From Siderastrea radians (Eukaryota; Cnidaria; Anthozoa; Scleractinia; Rhizangiidae), in assembly GCA_964017195.1 (NCBI GenBank), contig OZ024897.1, positions 35,913,036 through 35,977,035 on the forward strand: a stretch of DNA of 64,000 bases, written 5' to 3'. The translations under genes and the position numbers were made by a program. This document shows positions 47,296-59,100 of the stretch, piece by piece (position 1 is the stretch's first letter; each line of letters begins with the position of its first letter). The notes below the pieces were generated by a model that had not been told where the DNA came from, ran no database searches, and saw only the letters and a program-made list of their open reading frames with translations.

Positions 47296-47504
47296 CTACG
47301 AGCAGTCTCTCTTTCCGCTACCGTAGTCGGGGAAAACGAACAAGCGAGCGAGCGCGAGCGTTGAAACATGACGCACGTGTCGAACTCACCACACTAGCGC
47401 CTCGACACGCGCGTCCCGTTTCAACGACGCGGACAATTTTCGCGCCCGCTCGCTTGTTCGTTTCCCTCGACTATCCCTGAGCGGAAAGAGAGACAGCTCG
47501 TACT
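47296..47504. repeat. Imperfect inverted repeat with GC-rich centre
   Basis: GAGCAGTCTCTCTTTCCGCT and GAAAACGAACAAGCGAGCG are mirrored by CGCTCGCTTGTTCGTTTCC and AGCGGAAAGAGAGAC. The centre is CpG-rich with ACGCGCG motifs. Likely a foldback MITE. Confidence 0.6.
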
Positions 47505-48169
47505 CTAGCGATCAGGCGTTTTGTTTGTTTTTTGTTTGGCTGGTTGTAAAACAAAAGAGTCTTGTAGCGCCGTTCTGCGGTAATAGCCTGGAGTGTCAAG
47601 CTCCTTTGCTTTGTTTGCTGTTACAGTTTGGCTTTCACCCCCCCCCCCCCCTGGGCTTTGGCCAGTTATTTCTTAGAGGTCCTTAGAGAATGTTGCTTGC
47701 AGGATAATGAAATTCCTAACGGATATTGAAAGATCTGCAGATCAACGTTTACGGAGAGGGTTACAGATTAGAGATGTTTCGAAATTAAACGACTTCGACA
47801 TGCTATTTCCCGCTCGCCTTCCCGCCTTTGCTTCCCAGCAAGGCGCTGTGATTTCCGGTAAAAATCTGATTGGTTCGCATTTATAGCATGAAACAAGATA
47901 ACATCGCTGATGACAGGAAGATGACAGGTAAAGCGACCAAGGGGCGACATGTGATCTTCATAACCTTTACTTTCCTGGACCGGGCGGTTTCTGCATACAT
48001 GTGACTAACAGAAATAGGAAGGTGCGTATGAAAGTTTGCCTTGGGAGCACGTTAATGGTTATTTCTGAAAACACAAGTATCACTGAAACATGTATCTGCT
48101 CGTTTTCAGCGACGAATTCGAAGACGGCGTTCCTGATGTTCCTGTGATCGAGATCTCTTCATCACACGT

Positions 48170-49575
48170 AGTGACACTGGTCGACACTGTGTAAGTGTAA
48201 TTCTTCTTTCTTCTCAAACGCAAACGTTTTCTAAAAGACAATGGGCTTTCATTCCATTCCTTTAATAGCTTTTCCATTTTTTCTTGGAATATTGATTGAA
48301 CCGATTGCTTCAAGATAAAACAATACTTATTGATGTAAAGGAACGTAGTCGCGTGTAATTTACCAGTGCGCGCAAAACAAACGAGTATTTTAGCGTGCTC
48401 ATGTGTATGCGATGAAATGTTTGAATTCAAGTAAACTTACGTTTCACGTTAGCAAGAAGTTACTTGCAACTAGAAATACGTGTCTCGTAGAGGCTCGCGA
48501 AGCTTCGGAGTAGAAAGAACACGAAAATAAACGAAAAAAATGAAGTTTGGAAGAAAAAAAATTGCTTGGGCCTGTCCGAGGCTCGAAATTAGAACAAAGC
48601 TTCTTTGTAGTGATGCCGTCTTGTCAAGACGACGGTTACGCGAATTACGGCTCATAAGCGTGAGTCTTTTTTCCCTCGTTTTTATTCGAAGTGTTGTTTT
48701 TGTGATTGTAAAAATGAATTTATATTTTACGATAATATTCAACTCGACCGTTGGCTACCTCAACACTTGGCTGTTAAGACGTAAGAGCTGCCAAGTTTTA
48801 CTTAACCAAAAATCTTAACTAACTCCACTTTGCATCTCATTAAAGTCGGAAAGTTGAAACGATCCAAGAAAAGTTTCACGTGGTGACACTGTGTAATAAG
48901 TGTAAGCTCCTATAATTTTTGCTTTCTCCTCAAACGCAAACGTTTTCTAAATGACAATGGGGTTTAATTCCACCGATTGCTTCAAGATAAAACAATACTT
49001 ATTGATGTAAAGGAAAGTAGTGGCAGCAATTTACCAATGCACGCAAAACAAAAGAGTATGTTTAGCGTGCTCACGTGTATGAGACAAAATTCTGGAATTC
49101 AAGTTAACCTACGTTTGGCGTTAGCTGGAAGTTACATACAACTAGAGATACATGTCTCGTAGAGGCTCGCGAAGCTTAGTGGTAGAAAGAATACGAAAAT
49201 AAACGAAACAGTTTAAGTTTGGAAGAAACAAATTTTTGCCTGGACCTGTCCGAGGCTCGAAATCAGAACAAAGCTTCTTTGTAGTGATGTCGTCTTGTCA
49301 AGACGACGGTTACGCGAATTAATTTACGACTCATAAGCGTGGACCTTTTATTTGCTCGTTTTTATTCGAAATATTGCTTCTGTGATTGTAAAAATCAATT
49401 TAGATTTTACGATAATATTCAACTAGACCGTCGGCTATCTCAACACTCGGCCGTTAAGACGTAAGAGCTGCTAAGTTGTACTTAACCAAAAATACGCGTG
49501 TGAAGACCCCTGTAAAATCTTGAGTAACTTCACTTTGCATCTCATTAAAGTCGGAAAGTTGAGACGATTCAAACA
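48170..49575. repeat. Tandem duplication of about 700 bp
   Basis: 48170-48870 and 48885-49575 are diverged direct copies sharing GACACTGTGTAA, CTCAAACGCAAACGTTTTCT, CTTATTGATGTAAAGGAA and CTTGTCAAGACGACGGTTAC. A 34-codon ORF (48090-48194) at the left edge lies upstream of a GTAAGTG donor but has no known domain. Confidence 0.75.
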
Positions 49576-50116
49576 AAGTTTCAAATGATTTGAAAACCAT
49601 CCTTACAGCCGACTAAGCGAACTTGAGGTTTCTTGAGCTTTTAGAAAGGCGAGGTTTGTCAATCAATATTTATTAATCACGTGGGAAATTAAGCTAAACT
49701 TAACTTGAAGTAAACAAGCAACGATTTCGTGTGAAGCTTTATTTTACTTGAAGTACTTAAAAAATATTTCTTACCTTATTTGGGCTCTAGTGTTAAGACT
49801 ACCTATGACTCGAGTCCAAACTCGAGTGCGCACCCAAACTAAGAGGCTAAATTAGCTTTAAAAAAAACGAAATGAGTGATCTAAGATAAGTAGTCACACT
49901 TATTTAGCGAATCGAAAAGTGCCCCCAAAATGGACACAAAAGTCAGAATCGAATTATAAACATTTCGGAGAAATCTTTGTGAGCAAGATTCGAGAACCGA
50001 CGCTACCTTTTATTTTTTGTGCTGTGACTCAAACAGAAATAAATGGATTCTTTGTAGAAAACAGCTCATTCCCTTTTTTTTTCTATATTTCAGGATTGTT
50101 TCCTGTTTTGTTCAAG

Positions 50117-53100
50117 ATGGCTTCAGAGGTGAGAGCTTCCCATTACATTTAATAGACTTCAAGTGGGTTACAGTGTGTCACAGAAATACCCACAACACTT
50201 CCTAGAAGAAAGTTTACCATTACTTTCAAATGACATACAGTGGCATAGAAAAATTCTCAATAAAAGATTTTGCTGAAATTTCATTTCATTTTGTAAGCCT
50301 GGATGTGTCACAGAGGTTCCCGCATCATTTCCTGCAACAAAGTTTGTCGTTACTTTCAAGTGACATACAGTGGCGTAGGAAAATTCTGAATAAAAGATTT
50401 GGCTGAAATTTCATTTTTTGTAAGCCTTGATGTGAGACAGAACTTCTTCTGGATGTGTCAAAGAAGTTCCCGCATCACTTCCAGGAAGAAAGTCTGCCGT
50501 TACTTTCAAGTGACATACAGTGGCATAGAAAAATTCTCAATGAAAGATTTGGCTGAAATTTCATTTCATTTTGTAAGCCTGGGTGTATCACAGAAGTTCC
50601 CGCATCACTTCCTGGAAGAAAGTTTGCCGTTACTTTCAAGTGACATACAGTGGCATAGAAAAATTCTCAATAAAAGAATTGGCTGAAATTTCATTTCATT
50701 TTGTAAGCCTGGATGTGTCACAGAAGTTCTCGCATCACTTCCTGGAAGAAAGTCTGCCGTTACTTTCAAGTGACATACAGTGGCATAGAAAAATTCTCAA
50801 TGAAAGATTTGGCAGAAATTTTATTTCATTTTGTAAGCCTGGATGTGTCACAGAAGTTCCCGCATCACTTCCTGGAAGAAAGTTTGCCGTTACTTTCAAG
50901 TGACAAACACGGCATAGAAAAATTCTGAATAAAAGATTTGGGTGAAATTTCATTTTATTTTGTAAACGTTGATGTGTCACAGAAGTTCCCGCATCACTTC
51001 CTGGAAGAAAGTTTGCCGTTACGTTCAAGTGACATACAGGGCATAGAAAAATTCTCAATAAAAGAATTGGCTGAAATTTCATTTCATTTTGTAAGCCTGC
51101 ATGTGTCACAGAAGTTCCCGCATCACTTCCAGGAAGAAAGTCTGCCGTTACTTTCAAGTGACATACAGTGGCACAGAAATATTCTCAGTGAAAGATTTGG
51201 CTGAAATTTCATTTCATTTTGTAAGCCTGGATGTGTCACAGAAGTTCCCGCATCACTTCCTGGAAGAAAGTTTGCCGTTACTTTCAAGTGACACACAGTG
51301 GCATAGAAAAATTCTGAGTAAAAGACTTGGCTGAAACTTCATTTCATTTTGTAAGCCTGTATGTGTTACAGAAGTTCCCGCATCACTTCCTGGAAGAAAG
51401 TTTGCCGTTACTTTCAAGTGACATACAGGGCATAGAAAAATTCTCAATAAAAGATTTGGCTGAAATTTCATTTCATTTTGTAAGCCTGGATGTGTTACAG
51501 AAGTTCCCGCATCACTTCCTGGAAGAAAGTTTGCCGTTACTTTCAAGTGACACACAGTGGCATAGAAAAATTCTGAGTAAAAGACTTGGCTGAAACTTCA
51601 TTTCATTTTGTAAGCCTGTATGTGTTAAAGAAGTTCCCGCATCACTTCCTGGAAGAAAGTTTGCCGTTACGTTCAAGTGACATACAGGGCATAGAAAAAT
51701 TCTCAATAAAAGATTTGGCTGAAATTTCATTTCATTTTGTAAGCCTGGATGTGTCACAGAAGTTCCCGCATCACTTCCTGGAAGAAAGTTTGCCGTTACT
51801 TTCAAGTGACATACAGGGCATAGAAAAATTCTCAGGGAAAGATTTGGCTGAAATTTCATTTCATTTTGTAAGCCTGGATGTGTCACACAAGTTCCCGCAT
51901 CACTTCCTGGAAGAAAGTTTGCCGTTACTTTCAAGTGACACACAGTGGCATAGAAAAATTCTCAGGGAAAGATTTGGCTGAAACTTCATTTCATTTTGTA
52001 AGCCTGTATGTGTTAAAGAAGTTCCCGCATCACTTCCTGGAAGAAAGTTTGCCGTTACTTTCAAGTGACACACAGGGCATAGAAAAATTCTGAGTAAGAG
52101 ACTTGGCTGAAACTTCATTTCATTTTGTAAGCCTGTATGTGTTACAGAAGTTCCCGCATCACTTCCTGGAAGAAAGTTTGCCGTTACTTTCAAGTGACAC
52201 ACAGTGGCATAGAAAAATTTTCAATGAAAGATTTGGCTGAAATTTCATTTCATTTTGTAAGCCTGGATGTGTCACAGAAGTTCCCGCATCACTTCCTGGA
52301 AGAAAGTTTGCCGTTACTTTCAAGTGACACACAGTGGCATAGAAAAATTCTCAGGGAAAGATTTGGCTGAAACTTCATTTCATTTTGTAAGCCTGTATGT
52401 GTTAAAGAAGTTCCCGCATCACTTCCTGGAAGAAAGTTTGCCGTTACTTTCAAGTGACACACAGGGCATAGAAAAATTCTCAATGAAAGATTTGGCTGAA
52501 ATTTCATTTCATTTTGTAAGCCTGGATGTGTCACAGAAGTTCCCGCATCACTTCCTGGAAGAAAGTTTGCCGTTACTTTCAAGTGACATACAGGGCATAG
52601 AAAAATTCTCAGGGAAAGATTTGGCTGAAATTTCATTTCATTTTCTAAGCCTGGATGTGTCACAGAAGTTCCCGCATCACCTCCTGGAAGAAAGTTTGCC
52701 GTTACTTTCAAGTGACACACAGTGGCATAGAAAAATTCTAAATAAAAGACGGCTGAAACTTGAATTCATTTTGTAAGCCTGGATGTGTTACAGAAGTTCC
52801 CGCATCTCTTCCTGGAAGAAAGTTTGTCGTTACTTTCAAGTGACACACAGTGGCATAGAAAAATTCTGAGTAAAAGACTTGGCTGAAACTTCATTTCATT
52901 TTGTAAGCCTGTATGTGTTACAGAAGTTCCCGCATCACTTCCTGGAAGAAAGTTTGCCGTTACTTTCAAGTGACATACAGGGCATAGAAAAATTCTCAAT
53001 AAAAGATTTGGCTGAAATTTCATTTCATTTTGTAAGCCTGGATGTGTCACAGAAGTTCCCGCATCACTTCCTGGAAGAAAGTTTGCCGTTACTTTCAAGT

Positions 53101-56100
53101 GACATACAGGGCATAGAAAAATTCTCAGGGAAAGATTTGGCTGAAATTTCATTTCATTTTCTAAGCCTGGATGTGTCACAGAAGTTCCCGCATCACTTCC
53201 TGGAACAAAGTTTGCCATTACTTTCAAGTGTCACACAGTGGCATAGAAAAATTCTGAGTAAAAGACTTGGCTGAAACTTCATTTCATTTATTAAGCCTGG
53301 ATGTGTTACAGAAGTTCCCGCATCACTTCCTGGAAGAAAGTTTGCCGTTACTTTCAAGTGACATACAGGGCATAGAAAAATTCTCAATGAAAGATTTGGC
53401 TGAAATTTCATTTCATTTTGTAAGCCTGGATGTGTCACAGAAGTTCCCGCATCACTTCCTGGAAGAAAGTTTGCCGTTACTTTCAAGTGACATACAGGCC
53501 ATAGAAAAATTCTCAGTGAAAGATTTGGCTGAAATTTCATTTCATTTTGTAAGCCTGGATGTGTCACAGAAGTTCCCGCATCACTTCCTGGAAGAAAGTT
53601 TGCCGTTACTTTCAAGTGACATACAGGGCATAGAAAAATTCTCAATGAAAGATTTGGCTGAAATTTCATTTCATTTTGTAAGCCTGGATGTGTCACAGAA
53701 GTTCCCGCATCACTTCCTGGAAGAAAGTTTGCCGTTACTTTCATGATATACAGGCCATAGAAAAATTCTCAGTGAAAGATTTGGCTGAAATTTCATTTCA
53801 TTTTGTAAGCCTGGATGTGTCACAGAAGTTCCCGCATCACCTCCTGGAAGAAAGTTTGCCGTTACTTTCAAGTGACACACAGTGGCATAGAAAAATTCTG
53901 AGTAAAAGACTTGGCTGAAACTTCATTTCATTTTGTAAGCCTGTATGTGTTACAGAAGTTCCCGCATCACTTCCTGGAAGAAAGTTTGCCGTTACTTTCA
54001 AGTGACATACAGTGGCATAGAAAAATTCTGAATAAAAGACGGCTGAAATTTCATTTCATTTTGTAAGCCTGGATGTGTCACAGAAGTTCTCCCATCACTT
54101 CCTGGAAGAAAGTTTGCCGTTACTTTCAAGTGACACACAGTGGCATAGAAAATTCTCAATGAAAGATTTGGCTGAAATTTCATTTCATTTTCTAAGCCTG
54201 GATGTGTCACAGAAGTTCCCGCATCACTTCCTGGAAGAAAGTTTGCCGTTACTTTCAAGTGACACACAGTGGCATAGAAAAATTCTGAGTAAAAGACTTG
54301 GCTGAAACTTCATTTCATTTTGTAAGCCTGGATGTGCTACAGAAGTTCCCGCATCACTTCCTGGAAGAAAGTTTGCCGTTACTTTCAAGTGACACAGGGC
54401 ATAGAAAAATTCTGAATAAAAGATTTGGGTGAAATTTCATTTTATTTTGTAAACGTCGATGTGTCACAGAAGTTCTCCCATCACTTCCTGGAAGAAAGTT
54501 TGCCGTTACTTTCAAGTGACATACAGGGCATAGAAATTCTCATAAAAGATTTGGCTGTGATCTCTTGTGTAAACCTATGTACATATATATACATGTATGG
54601 TGATCAATAGCTATTTTGCTGAGTTAAATAACGTTTTGGAAGGTAGTGTAATATTTTATGTGGTGTTAAAGCAGTGTTGCCTTGTTATATGTGACTGTCT
54701 TAGTTAGATGTTGCATTGTTCAAGGAGTTCAGGTATGTTTTCTGTAATTTAAATTGTATTGGTCTGGTTAATTGTAAATTGTAAATTGTATTGATGGTCT
54801 GGTCAGGGAAAAAATCCAGGTCGGAAAAAGTAAGGGAATCTCACTTGGAGCTGGGGAAAATTTACATGTTTGAGAGTACTCGGAGAACAGTGAAATTTGT
54901 TCTTGTCTTTCCACTGTTTATACATGTAGTAACATCTCAAGTATGTTACTAAATTTTCTGGACATGAAATGTGCTGGATTGCTAGAATGCTGGTTCATAA
55001 AATTAGAAGGCAGTCTGGTGTTAGGTTTCTAATAGGACCGGCCCACATTAGGGCAAAAAATGGGTACACAACAAAAAGGGATCCAGTTGGGGGTACAAAT
55101 GGGGTCCCAGGGCTCGAGACTAACGGTAGCCAACTAGTCACAGACTAGTAGAAATTCCGTTTTGGCTAGTAGGGTTTGCTCTTTCACTAGCCATTTTGGC
55201 TAGTGAAAATTTCAAAGTACTAAAGCACCGGATGGAAACTAAACTAAATATTGCTTCTGATGATCGGATCCCAAAAGCCAATTGAGTGAACATAAAATAA
55301 AACTTATTCCGTAAAAGGATATCATAATGTTCGTATGATACTTGTTTTGTCCTCTCAACATTTCTCCCTACTAATTCTTGTCTCAGTTGGCAACGTTTTC
55401 TCCGTCATTGCCGCTGCGTTCGAACGAAATTAGCCGTCTTCAGAACGTTTCACCATACGTTTCCTTGAAAGGTCCATTAATGCGTCCGTATGATATTTGT
55501 CTACACGTTGTTAGTACATGTACGTTCACACAATTCGTTCGTACAATATTAGTTTCTCTTCGCAGCATTTATCTCTGCGTAACGCCTTCACAACATTTCT
55601 CCGTATGTAAGTAGGTTCGTTGATTTATTAGTCTAGTCTTCTGTGCTAATGTACGTTCTCCGCACATTAGCACATTTGCACGGTATTGTTCTTGTCCTCC
55701 CAAGGTTTTCAGTGTGTTAATACATTTGCACGATAAGTCTACACTTAGCGTTTCTCTGTACATGTTAATGCGGTATTAGTCTTGTCTTCTCAACGTTTAT
55801 CCGTACGTTAGTGCGATACTAAATGTCTCGTCTGTTTCTCTGTAATTTACTGTCCCACTGTTCAGTAATAGTCTAGTTTGTCCGTTTGGCGTTCTTCCGT
55901 ACGCTACACACGTTCTTACGGAATTGGTTTTGTCTAATAACATTTCTCCGTAAATTAATAGTGGCGTATTTTATTAGTCTCAGTGTCTCCTCAACTTGTC
56001 TCTGTATCTTGATACGTTGACAGTGTCTCTCCCTACTGTACTGTATTTGCAACCAACGTGTTTAACATGACTTCTCAACGTTTCTCCGTATCTTAGTAAG

Positions 56101-59100
56101 TTCGAAACTTATTAGTTTTGTTTTCTTAACGTTTCACTTTCTCCGCACTTAAACACTCTTATAATCTACTAGTCTTCTCTTGTAGACGTTTTTTCCACAC
56201 GTGAGTTGAGTGCTGTATCAGTCTTGTCTTTCTGACGTTTCTCCGTACCTTACAACTTTGTACAATGCCAGTCTTGTCTTCCCAACGTTTCTCCGTACGA
56301 TGACATGCTCGTATAAGGTTATCTTTTCTAGATATTCGTCATGATCTGACCGAAACGGAAAAGAGAGGCGTGAACTACACTGCGCCAGGGAATCTGCCCT
56401 GAAGGCGCATAATACTTTGTACTCGTGTGAGGATCTTTAACCGTTGGAAAGAATGCTCAACATCCCAGTTCTTCACTCTTGAGATTACAGAGAGGCATGT
56501 TTACAGTACTCGGCTAAAAATTAGACATATTGAACACGGCATGAGATTACGCAAAAAAAAGTCTGGCTAGCGAAAATTTATTTTGGCTAGTGAAATCAAA
56601 CCTGTCACTAGCCACTAGGCTACTAAGCTGAAAAGTAAGTCTCGAGCCCTGGGTCCAATTGAGGGGTCCAGTAACAGAAGGTGGAGGAGGGGTGTCGATC
56701 CACATCTCATAGTAATGACACCCAGAATGCAAGCTACGCTGTACACGAAACTGTTCGTAATGTAATAATTGTGGTTGTCTTGTTTACTGCAGATTCTTAT
56801 AAGGCATTTTGCGTCAGTTAAAAATAGTTATGTTCCTTGAGTAGCACTTTTAACAGTACTCTACCTTTATTTTAATTGTTACAAGGTTAAGAACCTTCTG
56901 TTCCAACAATTTTCATTTCTTGAGCTTTTCTATGATTTAGTCAGTACCCGAATTTTTTTATTTTACATTTGTAGTTTGACATTATGGTGATGACTGTGTA
57001 CAATATACTCCTTTTTAATCAACAATATTTACACGTGGTTTGAATAAAAATACATGGTCACGTGGGATATCTGTAAAATTGCGACTGTTGCAAATTACTC
57101 TGCATCTTTGAAATGAATACAAACAATGTAAATCTTTCTTTTTTTTATAGAGTGCTTTGTGCAGTTTGGAAGAGTACAGGAGGTGTTTCAGGAAACCAGA
57201 ACAAAGCTATGATGCGCACGCTTGTGTTGCAAAGCACAGAAAGTTGAGAAAGAGGAATGTCTCTCCTGTTGCTCAGAAAAAAAGAATAAGATATAAAAAG
57301 GTGGGAGAATAAAACAAGAAGATTATGCCTTCAGAGTATCTATGAAAAACCAGGTACAGGTACTACTTCTTATGAAGTGACAACACAAAGAAAAAGATAA
57401 AAAACAATTAATATTGTACTCATAAAGTTAAGTCCCTGTGCCTGGTAACTTATTAGGAGGTTTAAAAAATGTGGTAGTAAAGCTGTTGAGATTATTTACT
57501 TAAGAGCTCTTGCATGTAAAAGATTTTCATACAGTCATAAGGTCATACAGTCATGATATATACAGTGTAGTTTCTTTAATGATGATGTTAATGACGATCA
57601 TTGAAATTAGCAGTTGTCTGGTTGTCCAAGATGACAACTATTTTTCCTATTAAAATTAAGAGCCTGGCTGCCCCCAAGGAAAAAAAAGAATGGAAAACCT
57701 CACCAACATTAGTCATTACAACTTTTGTGATGGTTCTTCATGGCTGCCATTCCTAGGTTTTGGAGTCTGATATTTTCTATAAAGTAACATTTGACACCAT
57801 TTTCAGACAGACACCATTTTCAAAGCAACATTTAAGTTGTATGATGCTTGAAGCCATGATAGCTACTTGATTGCTTGTTTGATTCCTCCTATAGTTCCCA
57901 TTGTTTTCCACCTTTTATAATGATAATAATAATAATAATAATAATAATAATCATGATAATGATTCATAATAATAATAAACCTTCCCTTGTTTTTGTAGCT
58001 TAATAAACAAAAAGGAAAAATGCAATGTAGAGGAGGACATTTGATTTCAACTGAATTAAACAGGGAGGCTTACTTCATGTCTGAGCCTGAAGATGAGAGG
58101 TAAGTGATTTGAGTGTATAGTGTGAAGTTAATTTGCAGTTGCAAACATGGGAGCATTTTGTGTTTTAGTGCAAAATGTATATTTAGGGGTAATGATTGAA
58201 AACGTTTTCTCTCAGAGTGACCTTAAAATCATACAAGTACAAGTATGCTTGTGGCAGAGTTGTTTATTAAGATTGGCATATGTCAGAATCCAAGACTTCC
58301 CTCAAAAGTTTATTATAAAATCCACCACGATGATATTAACATTAATAATTATCTTTTTCAGCCTCTCTGTGTTGCTGTATCATGGCTATAGAAGCTTGAT
58401 TGTCAGTGTACCACTCACAACTACCATAAATGAGCTTAAGCACAAGCTAGCAGATGTTACTCAAATACCAATACAGAATCAAAGGATTTTTTATGGCAAT
58501 ACTCAGGTATGTTTTATGTCTTAAAGGATTCACAATAACACAAATCTAACTAAACAGAACCGGGCATTTAAAGTGTCTTAATTTAATAATTAAACTTGCT
58601 TAAGGGGGCAATATTATATTACATGAAGTTTGAGGAAATAGGATAAGATTTAAGAAAGAAATAAAAGAGGAAATACTTTTGTACGCACCCCCAGACAGTC
58701 CACCCACATGCAAGAGCACCTGGAATTGTTTGTGTTTTGGTGTCCGTCTTTTAATAATTATTATTGACTTGAAATTTTAAGTTTAACTCAGTTTTAATTC
58801 TTAACAATTTTCAATTTTCCTAAATTCACCAATCCCCCCCCCCCTCTTTCTTTACGTTAACTTTCAAGAGCCAGTGTCACCCAAAGTGCTTTGCACGCTT
58901 GTGTTTCTGTTATGAAACAGCTTTTAGCATTTGGCTGGCACGTTTGCCGGACTTTTCACAAACTGTACCATGCCACAATGGCCTTCTAGCTAAAAGCTGA
59001 TATGTACAGCAGTAGCCTCTGAAAATAGAAATATCTTCATCACTAGATGTTACTGAAGAAAACAACTCTTTTCGTCAGTCTGCTACTAATACACGGACTC

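Noticed and set aside
50173..54560. CRISPR-like array
   Set aside because: Units are continuous without unique spacers and the genome is eukaryotic.
50399..54610. Many ORFs up to 183 residues on both strands
   Set aside because: All are translations of the 129/130 bp minisatellite, in multiple frames.
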